Assembly: GCA_037013495.1 (NCBI GenBank)
Contig: CM072801.1
Coordinates: 88,025,816 to 88,089,815 of the forward strand
Reading direction: 5' to 3'
Source of the DNA: Hippophae tibetana
Lineage: Eukaryota > Streptophyta > Magnoliopsida > Rosales > Elaeagnaceae
Length of the DNA: 64,000 nt
Positions 11,001 to 25,056 of this stretch are shown in pieces (the stretch's first letter is position 1; every line of letters starts with the position of its first letter). The translations under genes were made by a program, and so were the position numbers. The notes below the pieces were generated by a model, which saw only the letters and a program-made list of their open reading frames with translations, was not told the DNA's origin and ran no database searches.

Positions 11001-14000
11001 CGATATACGAGTCAAAAGTTATAACAGTTTACAGTTTCAACCCAGATTGATAACTTCTTTTTGTTTTGAAATTGTGAACTACAGTAACTTTCTTTCTTTT
11101 TTCAAAAACATAGAGAGGTTGAACACAAAAATGAAATAATGAGAAAAAAATACCGTGAAACTAAGGAAATCTTGGAAATGAAATCCAAATAGGAAAATAA
11201 TGACAACAAAATTGAAGGAAAACACTCCACTTGAAGGACACAATTTAATTCTTTTTTCGTGATTTCCAACTGAAGAAAGAAGAAAATAATCAAAGGACAA
11301 ATTTTTATAAATCTAAAATTCAAAAAATACATAAATGAAGATAGATATACATTTTCAGCAACCAAGGCTATGATACCAAACAATGTAAATCCTTTTCGCA
11401 GAAAACATATGTACCTAGGAAGACAAAGAATAAGAATGGTTGAATTGCTTAAAACATGGTTAAGATGATAGAATTGGAATCCGAAAGAACAAGAATATAA
11501 CACAAGGTAATAGCGTGCGACCAAATTTTAAGACAACTATAAATAGTGTAAACGATGGAATCAAGGTTAAAATATGAGAATAGAAAAACTACTACTATAG
11601 TGTGTTGTTTATGTATCAAAACAGGCTTCAATTTAATATATTATAATAGTCATTTCAATATACGAGTGTAAAGTTATGACAGTTTACAGTTTCAACCCGA
11701 ATTGATAAATTCTTTTTGTTTTGAAATTGTGAACTGCAGTAACTTTCTTTTTCATTCAAAAACATAGATAGATTGAACACAAAAATGAAATAACGAGTAA
11801 AAAATATCGTGAAACTAAGGAAAGTTACGAAATTAATTCCCAATAGGAAAAGAATGACAACAAAATTGAAAGAAAACACTCGACTCGAAGGACACAATTT
11901 AATTCTTTTTTCTGATTTTGGACATAAGAAAGAAGAAAACAATCAAAGGACAAATTTTTATAAATTAAAAATTCAAAAAATAGATAAATAAAGATAGATA
12001 AACCATTTTCAGCAACCATGGCTATGATACCGAAAAATGCAAATCCTTTTCGCAGACAACATATGTACCTAGGAACACAAAGAATAAGAAAGGTTGAATT
12101 GCTAAAAACATGCTTAAGATGATAGTATTGGAATGCGAAAGAACATTAATAGAAAACTAGGCAATAGGGTGCGAGCAAATTTTAAGACGTCTGTAAGTAG
12201 TGTAAACCACGGAATCTCGGTTAAAATAAGAGACAAGAAAAACTACTCCTATAGTGTGTTTCTTTATGTATCGAAACATGCTTCCATTTGATATATTATA
12301 ATAATCATTTTGATATACGAGTCAAAAGTTATAACCGTTTACAGTTTCAAACTCAATTGATAACTTCTTTTTGTTTTGAAATTGTGAACTACAGTAACTT
12401 TCTTGTTTTTTTCAAAAACATAGTTAGGTTAAACACAAAAATAAAATAACGAGAAAAAAATACCGTGAAACTAAGGAAAGCTACGAAATGAAATCCAAAT
12501 AGGAAAAGAATGACAACAAAATTGAAAGAAAACACTCGACTTAAAGGACACAATTTAATTCTTTTTTCTGATTCCTGACTTAAGAAAGAAGAAAACAATC
12601 AAAGGACAAATTTTTATAAATTTAAAATTAAAAAAATAGAAAAATAGTGATAGATAAACCATTTTCAGCAACAAAGGCTATGATACCAAACAATGCCAAT
12701 CCTTTTCGCGGACAACATATGTACCTAGGAACAAAAAGAATAAGAGAGGTTGAATTGCTTAAAACATGGTTAAGATGATAGAATTGGAATCCGAAAGAAC
12801 AAGAATAGAAAACTAGGCAAAAGGGTGCGACCAAATTTTAAGACGTCTGTAAGTAGTGTAAACCACGGAATCTGGGTTAAAATATGAGAATAGAAAAACT
12901 ACTGCTATAGTGTGTTTTTTATGTATGGAAACATGTTTGGATTTGATATATTTTAATAGCCATTTCGATATACGAGTCAAAAGTTACGACAGTTTACAGT
13001 TTCAACCGCAATTGATAACTTCTTTTTGTTTGGAAATTTTGAACTGCAGTAACTTTCTTTCTTTTTTCAAAAATATAGATAGGTTGAACACAAAAATGAA
13101 ATAACGAGTGAAAAATATCGTGAAACTAAGGAAAACTACGAAATGAAATCCAAATAGGAAAAGAATGACAACAAAATTGAAAGAAAACACTCGACTTGAA
13201 GGACACAATTTAATTCTTTTTTCTGATTTCGGACTTAAGAAAGAAGAAAACAATCAAAGTACAAATTTTTATAAATCTAAAATTCAAAAAATAGATAAAT
13301 AAAGATAGATAAACCGTTTTCAGCAACAAAGGTTATGATACCAAACAATGCCAATCCTTTTCGCGGACAACATATGTACCTAGGAACACAAATAATAAGA
13401 AAGGTTGAATTGCTTAAAACATTGTTAAGATGATAGAATTGGAATCCGAAAGAACAAGAATAGAAAACTAGGCAAAAGGGTGCGACCAAATTTTAAGACG
13501 TCTGTAAGTAGTGTAAACCACGGAATCTAAGTTAAAATATGAGAATAGAAAAACTACTGCCATAGTGTGTTTTTTATGTATGGAAACATGTTTGGATTTG
13601 ATATATTATAATAGTCATTTCGATATACGAGTCAAAAGTTATGACAGTTTACAGTTTCAACCCCAATTCATAACTTTTTTTTGTTTGGAAATTGTGAACT
13701 ACAGTAACTTACTTTCTTTTTTCAAAAACATAGATAGGTTGAACACAAAAATGAAATAACTAGAAAAAAATACCGTGAAACTAAGGAAATCTAGGAAATG
13801 AAATCCAAGTAGGAAAATAATGACAACAAAATTGAAAGAAAACACTCCACTTGAAAGACACAATTAAATTCTTTTTTCGTGATTTCCAACTTAAGAAAGA
13901 AGAAAATAATCAAAGGACAAATTTTTATAAATCTAAAATTCAAAAAATACATAAATAAAGATAGATAAACATTTTCACCAACCAAGGCTATGATACCAAA

Positions 14001-15235
14001 CAATGTAAATCCTTTTCGCGGACAACATATGTACCTAGGAAGACAAAGAATAAGAATGGTTGAATTGCTTAAAACATGGTTAAGATGATAGAATTGGAAT
14101 AAAAAAGAACAAGAATATAAAACAAGGTGATAGCGCGCGACCAAATTTTAAGACATCTATAAGTACTGTAAACGATGGAATCAGGGTTAAATTATGAGAA
14201 TAGAAAAACTACTACTATAGTGTATTTTTTATTTATCGAAACATGCTTCAATTTAATATATTATAATAGTCAATTCGATATACGAGTGTAAAGTTATGAC
14301 AGTTTACAGTTTCAACCCCAAATGATAACTTATTTTTGTTTTGAAATTGTGAGCTGCAGTAACTTTCTTGTTTCTTTCAATAACATAGATAGATTAAACA
14401 CAAAAATGAAATAACGAGAAAAAAATAACATGAAACTAAGGAAAGTTAGGAAATGAAATCCAAATAGGAAAAGAATGACAAGAAAATTGAAAGAAAACAC
14501 TTGACTTGAAGGACACAATTTAATTGTTTTTTCTGATTTCTCACTTAAGAAAGAAGAAAACTATCAATGGACAAATTTTTATAAATCTAAAATTCTAAAA
14601 ATAGAAAAATAGAGATAGATAAACCATTTTCATCAACCAAGGCTATGATACCAAACAATGCAAATCCTTTTGGAGGACAACATATGTACCTAGGAACACA
14701 AAGAATAAGAAATATTGAATTGCTAAAAACATGGTTAAGATGATAGAATTGGAATCTGAAAGAACAATAATAGAAAACTAGGCAATTGCGTGCGACCAAA
14801 TTTTAAGACGTCTGTAAGTTGTATAAACTACGGAATCTGGGTTAAAATATGAGAATAGAAAAACTACTGCTATAGTGTGTTTTTTATGAATGGAAACATG
14901 TTTCGATTTGATATATTATAATAGTCGTTTCGATATACGAGTCAAAAGTTATAACAGTTTACAGTTTCAACCCCAATTGATAACTTCTTTTTGTTTTGAA
15001 ATTGTGAACTACAGTGACTTTCTTTCTTTTTTTAAAAACATAGATAGGTTGAACACAAAAATGAATTAACGAGAAAAAACTACCGTGAAACTAAGGAAAT
15101 CTAGGAAATGAAATACAATGAGGAAAATAATGACAACAAAATTGAAAGAAAACACTCCACTTGAAGGACACAATTTAATTCTTTTTTCGTGATTTCCAAC
15201 TAAAGAAAGAAGAAAATAATCAAAGGACAAATTAT
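8031..15235 (+). repeat. 11-monomer block P, copy 1 (7205 bp)
   Basis: The monomer order is beta, gamma, alpha2, beta2, alpha3, gamma2, delta1, delta2, delta3, gamma, alpha. Anchors are 8031, 8686, 9340, 9996, 10650, 11306, 11959, 12615, 13270, 13926 and 14580. Alpha2 has ACAAATATTTATAAATC, alpha3 has TTCTGAAAATAG, and gamma2 has AAATGAAGATAGATATAC. The block recurs at 17201 at an offset of 9170, and partly at 51213 at an offset of 43182. Differences between copies that I noticed are scattered substitutions. Confidence 0.9.
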
Positions 15236-17200
15236 TATAAATTTAAAATTCAAAAAATACATAAATAAAGATAGATTAACATTTTCAGCAACCAAGGCTA
15301 TGATACCAAACAATGTAAATCCTTTTCGCGGACAACATACGTACCTAGGAACACAAAGAATAAGAATGGTTGAATTGCTTAAAACATGGTTAAGATGATA
15401 GAATTGGAATCCGAAAGAACAAGAATATAAAACAAGGTGATAGCGTGCGACCAAATTTTAAGACATCTATAAGTAGTGTAAACGATGGAATCAGGGTAAA
15501 ATTATGAGAATAGAAAAACTACTACTATAGTGTGTTTTTTATGTATCGAAACATGCTTCAATTTAATATATTATAATAGTCAATTCGATATACGAGTGTA
15601 AAGTTATGACAGTTTACAGTTTCAACCCCAATTGATAACTTCTTTTTGTTTTGAAATTGTGAACTACAGTAACCTTCTTTCTTTTTTCAAAAACATAGAT
15701 AGGTTGAACACAAAAATGAAATAACGAGAAAAAAATACCATGAAACTAAGGAAATCTAGGAAATGAAATCCAAGTAGGAAAATAATGACAACAAAATTGA
15801 AAGAAAACACTCCACTTGAAGGACACAATTTAATTCTTTTTTCGTGATTTCCAACTTAAGAAAGAAGAAAATAATCAAAGGACAAATTTTTATAAATCTA
15901 AAATTCAAAAAATACATAAATAAAGATAGATAAACATTTTCACCAACCAAGGCTATGATACCAAACAATGTAAATCCTTTTCGCGGACAACATATGTACC
16001 TAGGAAGACAAAGAATAAGAATGGTTGAATTGCTTAAAACATGGTTAAGATGATAGAATTGGAATCCAAAAGAACAAGAATATAAAACAAGGTGATAGCG
16101 CGCGACCAAATTTTAAGACATCTATAAGTAATGTAAACGATGGAATCAGGGTTAAATTATGAGAATAGAAAAACTACTACTATAGTGTATTTTTTATGTA
16201 TCGAAACATGCTTCAATTTAATATATTATATTAGTCAATTCGATATACGAGTGTAAAGTTATGACAGTTTACAGTTTCAACCCCAATTGATAACTTCTTT
16301 TTGTTTTGAAATTGTGAACTGCAGTAACTTTCTTGTTTTTTTCAAAAACATAGATAGATTGAACACAAAAATAAAATAACGAGAAAAAAATACTGTGAAA
16401 CTAAGGAAAGTTAGGAAAGGAAATCCAAATAGGCAAAGAATGACAACAAAATTGAAAGAAAACACTCGACCTAAAGGACACAATTTAATTCTTTTTTCTC
16501 ATTTCTAAATTAAGAAAGACGAAAACTATCAATGGACAAATATTTATAAATCTAAAATTCTAAAAATAGAAAAATAGAGATAGATAAACCATTTTCAGCA
16601 ACCAAGGCTATGATACCAAACAATGCAAATCCTTTTGGAGGACAACATATGTACCTAGGTACTCAAAGAATAAGAAAGATTGAATTGCTAAAAACATGGT
16701 TCAGATGATAGAATTGGAATCTGAAAGAACAAGAATAGAAAACTAGGAAATTGCGTGGGACCAAATTTTAAGACGTCTGTAAGTTGTATAAACTACGGAA
16801 TCTGGGTTAAAATATGAGAATAGAAAAACTACTGCTATAGTGTGTTTTTTACGTATGGAAACATGTTTCGATTTGATATATTATAATAGTCGTTTCGATA
16901 TACGAGTCAAAAGTTATAACAGTTTACAGTTTCAACCCCAATTGATAACTTCTTTTTGTTTTGAAATTGTGAACTACAGTGACTTTCTTTCTTTTTTTAA
17001 AAACATAGATAGGTTGAACACAAAAATGAATTAACGAGAAAAAACTACCGTGAAACTAAGGAAATCTAGGAAATGAAATACAATGAGGAAAATAATGACA
17101 ACAAAATTGAAAGAAAACACTCCACTTGAAGGACACAATTTAATTCTTTTTTCGTGATTTCCAACTAAAGAAAGAAGAAAATAATCAAAGGACAAATTAT
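15236..17200 (+). repeat. Trimer beta-gamma-alpha2 (1965 bp), extra copy
   Basis: Repeats the first three monomers of P (8031-9995) at an offset of 7205, and is followed directly by the same trimer at 17201-19165 at an offset of 1965. Together with P it makes a 14-monomer, 9170-bp tandem unit. Shared private variants include AAATTATTATAAATT, ACATACGTACC and CTTCTCATTTCTAAATTAAG. Confidence 0.9.
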
Positions 17201-20200
17201 TATAAATTTAAAATTCAAAAAATACATAAATAAAGATAGATTAACATTTTCAGCAACCAAGGCTATGATACCAAACAATGTAAATCCTTTTCGCGGACAA
17301 CATACGTACCTAGGAACACAAAGAATAAGAATGGTTGAATTGCTTAAAACATGGTTAAGATGATAGAATTGGAATCCGAAAGAACAAGAATATAAAACAA
17401 GGTGATAGCGTGCGACCAAATTTTAAGACATCTATAAGTAGTGTAAACGATGGAATCAGGGTAAAATTATGAGAATAGAAAAACTACTACTATAGTGTGT
17501 TTTTTATGTATCGAAACATGCTTCAATTTAATATATTATAATAGTCAATTCGATATACGAGTGTAAAGTTATGACAGTTTACAGTTTCAACCCCAATTGA
17601 TAACTTCTTTTTGTTTTGAAATTGTGAACTACAGTAACCTTCTTTCTTTTTTCAAAAACATAGATAGGTTGAACACAAAAATGAAATAACGAGAAAAAAA
17701 TACCATGAAACTAAGGAAATCTAGGAAATGAAATCCAAGTAGGAAAATAATGACAACAAAATTGAAAGAAAACACTCCACTTGAAGGACACAATTTAATT
17801 CTTTTTTCGTGATTTCCAACTTAAGAAAGAAGAAAATAATCAAAGGACAAATTTTTATAAATCTAAAATTCAAAAAATACATAAATAAAGATAGATAAAC
17901 ATTTTCACCAACCAAGGCTATGATACCAAACAATGTAAATCCTTTTCGCGGACAACATATGTACCTAGGAAGACAAAGAATAAGAATGGTTGAATTGCTT
18001 AAAACATGGTTAAGATGATAGAATTGGAATCCAAAAGAACAAGAATATAAAACAAGGTGATAGCGCGCGACCAAATTTTAAGACATCTATAAGTAATGTA
18101 AACGATGGAATCAGGGTTAAATTATGAGAATAGAAAAACTACTACTATAGTGTATTTTTTATGTATCGAAACATGCTTCAATTTAATATATTATAATAGT
18201 CAATTCGATATACGAGTGTAAAGTTATGACAGTTTACAGTTTCAACCCCAATTGATAACTTCTTTTTGTTTTGAAATTGTGAACTGCAGTAACTTTCTTG
18301 TTTTTTTCAAAAACATAGATAGATTGAACACAAAAATAAAATAACGAGAAAAAAATACTGTGAAACTAAGGAAAGTTAGGAAAGGAAATCCAAATAGGCA
18401 AAGAATGACAACAAAATTGAAAGAAAACACTCGACCTAAAGGACACAATTTAATTCTTTTTTCTCATTTCTAAATTAAGAAAGACGAAAACTATCAATGG
18501 ACAAATATTTATAAATCTAAAATTCTAAAAATAGAAAAATAGAGATAGATAAACCATTTTCAGCAACCAAGGCTATGATACCAAACAATGCAAATCCTTT
18601 TGGAGGACAACATATGTACCTAGGTACTCAAAGAATAAGAAAGATTGAATTGCTAAAAACATGGTTCAGATGATAGAATTGGAATCTGAAAGAACAAGAA
18701 TAGAAAACTAGGAAATTGCGTGGGACCAAATTTTAAGACGTCTGTAAGTTGTATAAACTACGGAATCTGGGTTAAAATATGAGAATAGAAAAACTACTGC
18801 TATAGTGTGTTTTTTACGTATGGAAACATGTTTCGATTTGATATATTATAATAGTCGTTTCGATATACGAGTCCAAAGTTATAACAGTTTACAGTTTCAA
18901 CCCCAATTGATAACTTCTTTTTGTTTTGAAATTGTGAACTACAGTGACTTTCTTTCTTTTTTTAAAAACATAGATAGGTTGAACACAAAAATGAATTAAC
19001 GAGAAAAAACTACCGTGAAACTAAGGAAATCTAGGAAATGAAAGACAATGAGCAAAATAATGACAACAAAATTGAAAGAAAACACTCCACTTGAAGGACA
19101 CAATTTATTTCTTTTTTCGTGATTTCCAACTAAAGAAAGAAGAAAATAATCAAAGGACAAGTTTTTATAAATTTAAAATTCAAAAAATACATAAATAAAG
19201 ATAGATTAACATTTTCACCAACCAAGGCTATGATACCAAACAATGTAAATCCTTTTCGCGGACAACATATGTACCTAGGAACACAAAGAATAAGAATGGT
19301 TGAATTGCTTAAAACATGGTTAAGATGATAGAATTGCAATCTTAAAGAACAAGAATAGAAAACAAGGTAATAGCGTGCGACCAAATTTTAAGACGTCTAT
19401 AAGTAGTGTAAACGATGGAATCAGGATTCAAATATGAGAATAGAAAAACAACTACTAAAGTGTGTTTTTTATGTATTGAAACAGGCTTCAATTTAATATG
19501 TTATAATAGTCATTTCGATATACGAGTGTAAAGTTATGACAGTTTAAAGTTTCAACCCCAATTGATAACTTCCTTTTGTTTTGAAATTAAGAACTGCTGT
19601 AACTTTCTTGTTTCTTTCAAAAACATAGATAGATTGAACACAAAAATAAAATAACGAGAAAAAAATACCGTGAAACTAAGGAAAGTTAGGAAATGAAATC
19701 CAAATGGGAAAAGAATGACAACAAAATTGAAAGAAAACACTCGACCTAAAGGACACAATTTAATTCTTTTTTCTGATTCCTGACTTAAGAAAGAGGAAAG
19801 CTATCAATGGACAAATTTTTATAAATCTAAAATTCTGAAAATAGAAAAATAGAGATAGATAAACCATTTTCAGTAACCAAGGCTATGATACCAAACAATG
19901 AAAATCCTTATGGAGGACAACATATGTACCTAGGAACTCAAAGAATAAGAAAGATTGAATTGCTAAAAACATGGTTCAGATGATAGGATTGGAATCTGAA
20001 GGAACAAGAAAAGGAAACTAAACAATTGCGTGCGACCAAATTTTAAGACGTCTGTATGTAGTATAAACTACGGAATCTGGGTTAAAATATGAGAATAGAA
20101 AAACTACTGCTATAGTGTGTTTTTTACGTATGGAAACATCTTTCAATTTGATATATTATAATAGTCCTTTCGATATACGAGTCAAAAGTTATAACAGTTT

Positions 20201-23200
20201 ACAGTTTCAACCCGGATTGATAACTTCTTTTTGTTTTGAAATTGTGAACTACAGTAACTTTCTTTCTTTTTTCAAAAACATAGAGAGGTTGAACACAAAA
20301 ATGAAATAATGAGAAAAAAATACCGTGAAACTAAGGAAATCTTGGAAATGAAATCCAAATAGGAAAATAATGACAACAAAATTGAAGGAAAACACTCCAC
20401 TTGAAGGACACAATTTAATTCTTTTTTCGTGATTTCCAACTGAAGAAAGAAGAAAATAATCAAAGGACAAATTTTTATAAATCTAAAATTCAAAAAATAC
20501 ATAAATGAAGATAGATATACATTTTCAGCAACCAAGGCTATGATACCAAACAATGTAAATCCTTTTCGCAGAAAACATATGTACCTAGGAAGACAAAGAA
20601 TAAGAATGGTTGAATTGCTTAAAACATGGTTAAGATGATAGAATTGGAATCCGAAAGAACAAGAATATAACACAAGGTAATAGCGTGCGACCAAATTTTA
20701 AGACAACTATAAATAGTGTAAACGATGGAATCAAGGTTAAAATATGAGAATAGAAAAACTACTACTATAGTGTGTTGTTTATGTATCAAAACAGGCTTCA
20801 ATTTAATATATTATAATAGTTATTTCGATATACGAGTGTAAAGTTATGACAGTTTACAATTTCAACCCGAATTGATAAATTCTTTTTGATTTGAAATTGT
20901 GAACTGCAGTAACTTTCTTTTTCATTCAAAAACATAGATAGATTGAACACAAAAATGAAATAACGAGTAAAAAATATCGTGAAACTAAGGAAAGTTACGA
21001 AATGAATTCCCAATAGGAAAAGAATGACAACAAAATTGAAAGAAAACACTCGACTCGAAGGACACAATTTAATTCTTTTTTCTGATTTTGGACATAAGAA
21101 AGAAGAAAACAATCAAAGGACAAATTTTTATAAATTTAAAATTCAAAAAATAGATAAATAAAGATAGATAAACCATTTTGAGCAACCATGGCTATGATAC
21201 CAAAAAATGCAAATCCTTTTCGCAGACAACATATGTACCTAGGAACACAAAGAATAAGAAAGGTTGAATTGCTAAAAACATGGTTAAGATGATAGTATTG
21301 GAATGCGAAAGAACATTAATAGAAAACTAGGCAATAGGGTGCGAGCAAATTTTAAGACGTTTGTAAGTAGTGTAAACCACGGAATCTCGGTTAAAATAAG
21401 AGACAAGAAAAACTACTCCTATAATGTGTTTCTTTATGTATCGAAACATGCTTCCATTTGATATATTATAATAATCATTTTGATATACGAGTCAAAAGTT
21501 ATAACCGTTTACAGTTTCAAACTCAATTGATAACTTCTTTTTGTTTTGAAATTGTGAACTACAGTAACTTTCTTGTTTTTTTCAAAAACATAGTTAGGTT
21601 AAACACAAAAATAAAATAACGAGAAAAAAATACCGTGAAACTAAGGAAAAATACGAAATGAAATCCAAATAGGAAAAGAATGACAACAAAATTGAAAGAA
21701 AACACTCGACTTAAAGGACACAATTTAATTCTTTTTTCTGATTCCTGACTTAAGAAAGAAGAAAACAATCAAAGGACAAATTTTTATAAATTTAAAATTA
21801 AAAAAATAGAAAAATAGAGATACATAAACCATTTTCAGCAACAAAGGCTATGATACCAAACAATGCCAATCCTTTTCGCGGACAACATATGTACCTAGGA
21901 ACAAAAAGAATAAGAGAGGTTGAATTGCTTAAAACATGGTTAAGATGATAGAATTGGAATCCGAAAGAACAAGAATAGAAAACTAGGCAAAAGGGTGCGA
22001 CCAAATTTTAAGACGTCTGTAAGTAGTGTAAACCACGGAATCTGGGTTAAAATATGAGAATAGAAAAACTACTGCTATAGTGTGTTTTTTATGTATGGAA
22101 ACATGTTTGGATTTGATATATTTTAATAGCCATTTCGATATACGAGTCAAAAGTTACGACATTTTACAGTTTCAACCGCAATTGATAACTTCTTTTTGTT
22201 TGGAAATTTTGAACTGCAGTAACTTTCTTTCTTTTTTCAAAAATATAGATAGGTTGAACACAAAAATGAAATAACGAGTGAAAAATATCGTGAAACTAAG
22301 GAAAACTACGAAATGAAATCCAAATAGGAAAAGAATGACAACAAAATTGAAAGAAAACACTCGACTTGAAGGACACAATTTAATTCTTTTTTCTGATTTC
22401 GGACTTAAGAAAGAAGAAAACAATCAAAGGACAAATATTTATAAATCTAAAATTCAAAAAATAGATAAATAAAGATAGATAAACCGTTTTCAGCAACAAA
22501 GGTTATGATACCAAACAATGCCAATCCTTTTCGCGGACAACAAATGTACCTAGGAACACAAAGAATAAGAAAGGTTGAATTGCTTAAAACATTGTTAAGA
22601 TGATAGAATTGGAATCCGAAAGAACAAGAATAGAAAACTAGGCAAAAGGGTACGACCAAATTTTAAGACGTCTGTAAGTAGTGTAAACCACGGAATCTAG
22701 GTTAAAATATGAGAATAGAAAAACTACTGCCATAGTGTGTTTTTTATGTATGGAAACATGTTTGGATTTGATATATTATAATAGTCATTTCGATATACGA
22801 GTCAAAAGTTATGACAGTTTACAGTTTCAACCCCAATTCATAACTTTTTTTTGTTTGGAAATTGTGAACTACAGTAACTTACTTTCTTTTTTCAAAAACA
22901 TAGATAGGTTGAACACAAAAATGAAATAACTAGAAAAAAATACCGTGAAACTAAGGAAATCTAGGAAATGAAATCCAAGTAGGAAAATAATGACAACAAA
23001 ATTGAAAGAAAACACTCCACTTGAAAGACACAATTAAATTTTTTTTTCGTGATTTCCAACTTAAGAAAGAAGAAAATAATCAAAGGACAAATTTTTATAA
23101 ATCTAAAATTCAAAAAATACATAAATAAAGATAGATAAACATTTTCACCAACCAAGGCTATGATACCAAACAATGTAAATCCTTTTCGCGGACGACATAT

Positions 23201-24403
23201 GTACCTAGGAAGACAAAGAATAAGAATGGTGGAATTGCTTAAAACATGGTTAAGATGATAGAATTGGAATAAAAAAGAACAAGAATATAAAACAAGGTGA
23301 TAGCGCGCGACCAAATTTTAAGACATCTATAAGTACTGTAAACGATGGAATCAGGGTTAAATTATGAGAATAGAAAAACTACTACTATAGTGTATTTTTT
23401 ATTTATCGAAACATGCTTCAATTTAATATATTATAATAGTCAATTCGATATACGAGTGTAAAGTTATGACAGTTTACAGTTTCAACCCCAAATGATAACT
23501 TATTTTTGTTTTGAAATTGTGAGCTGCAGTAAGTTTCTTGTTTCTTTCAATAACATAGATAGATTAAACACAAAAATGAAATAACGAGAAAAAAATAACA
23601 TGAAACTAAGGAAAGTTAGGAAATGAAATCCAAATAGGAAAAGAATGACAAGAAAATTGAAAGAAAACACTTGACTTGAAGGACACAATTTAATTGTTTT
23701 TTCTGATTTCTCACTTAAGAAAGAAGAAAACTATCAATGGACAAATTTTTATAAATCTAAAATTCTAAAAATAGAAAAATAGAGATAGATAAACCATTTT
23801 CATCAACCAAGGCTATGATACCAAACAATGCAAATACTTTTGGAGGACAACATATGTACCTAGGAACACAAAGAATAAGAAATATTGAATTGCTAAAAAC
23901 ATGGTTAAGATGATAGAATTGGAATCTGAAAGAACAATAATAAAAAACTAGGCAATTGCGTGCGACCAAATTTTAAGACGTCTGTAAGTTGTATAAACTA
24001 CGGAATCTGGGTTAAAATATGAGAATAGAAAAACTACTGCTATAGTGTGTTTTTTATGTATGGAAACATGTTTCGATTTGATATATTATAATAGTCGTTT
24101 CGATATACGAGTCAAAAGTTATAACAGTTTACAGTTTCAACCCCAATTGATAACTTCTTTTTGTTTTGAAATTGTGAACTATAGTGACTTTTTCTTTTTT
24201 TTTAAAAACATAGATAGGTTGAACACAAAAATGAATTAACGAGAAAAAACTACCATGAAACTAAGGAAATCTAGGAAATGAAATACAATGAGGAAAATAA
24301 TGACAACAAAATTGAAAGAAAACTCCACTTGAAGGACACAATTTAATTCTTTTTTCGTGATTTCCAACTAAAGAAAGAAGAAAATAATCAAAGGACAAAT
24401 TTT
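17201..24403 (+). repeat. 11-monomer block P, copy 2
   Basis: The same 11-monomer order as copy 1 at an offset of 9170. Anchors are 17201, 17856, 18510, 19166, 19820, 20476, 21129, 21785, 22440, 23096 and 23750. Substitutions seen against copy 1 include AACCCGGATTG at about 20211 (AACCCAGATTG in copy 1), TTTTTGATTTG at about 20883 and GACGACATATG at about 23191. A 2-bp deletion near 24320 (AGAAAACTCCAC) falls in the last unit. Confidence 0.9.
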
Positions 24404-25056
24404 TATAAATTTAAAATTCAAAAAATACATAAATAAAGATAGATTAACATTTTCAGCAACCAAGGCTATGACACCAAACAATGTAAATCCTTTTCGCGGA
24501 CAACATACGTACCTAGGAACACAAAGAATAAGAATGGTTGAATTGCTTAAAACATGGTTAAGATGATAGAATTGGAATCCGAAAGAACAAGAATATAAAA
24601 CAAGGTGATAGCGTGCGACCAAATTTTAAGACATCTATAAGTAGTGTAAACGATGGAATCAGGGTAAAATTATGAGAATAGAAAAACTACTACTATAGTG
24701 TGTTTTTTATATATCGAAACATGCTTCAATTTAATATATTATAATAGTCAATTCGATATACGAGTGTAAAGTTATGACAGTTTACAGTTTCAACCCCAAT
24801 TGATAACTTCTTTTTGTTTTGAAATTGTGAACTGCAGTAACTTTCTTTTTCATTCAAAAACATAGATAGATTGAACACAAAAATGAAATAACGAGTAAAA
24901 AATATCGTGAAACTAAGGAAAGTTACGAAATTAATTCCCAATAGGAAAAGAATGACAACAAAATTGAAAGAAAACACTCGACTCGAAGGACACAATTTAA
25001 TTCTTTTTTCTGATTTTGGACATAAGAAAGAAGAAAACAATCAAAGGACAAATTTT
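24404..25056 (+). repeat. Chimeric beta/gamma2 monomer
   Basis: The left part is beta and continues copy 2 of P. The right part, from CTGCAGTAACTTTC with TTTTTCATTC, is the gamma2 variant otherwise followed by delta1 (11.7 kb and 20.9 kb). The switch lies between 24807 and 24834 in sequence common to both parents. The unit stays close to full length (653 bp), as expected for in-register exchange. Confidence 0.85.
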
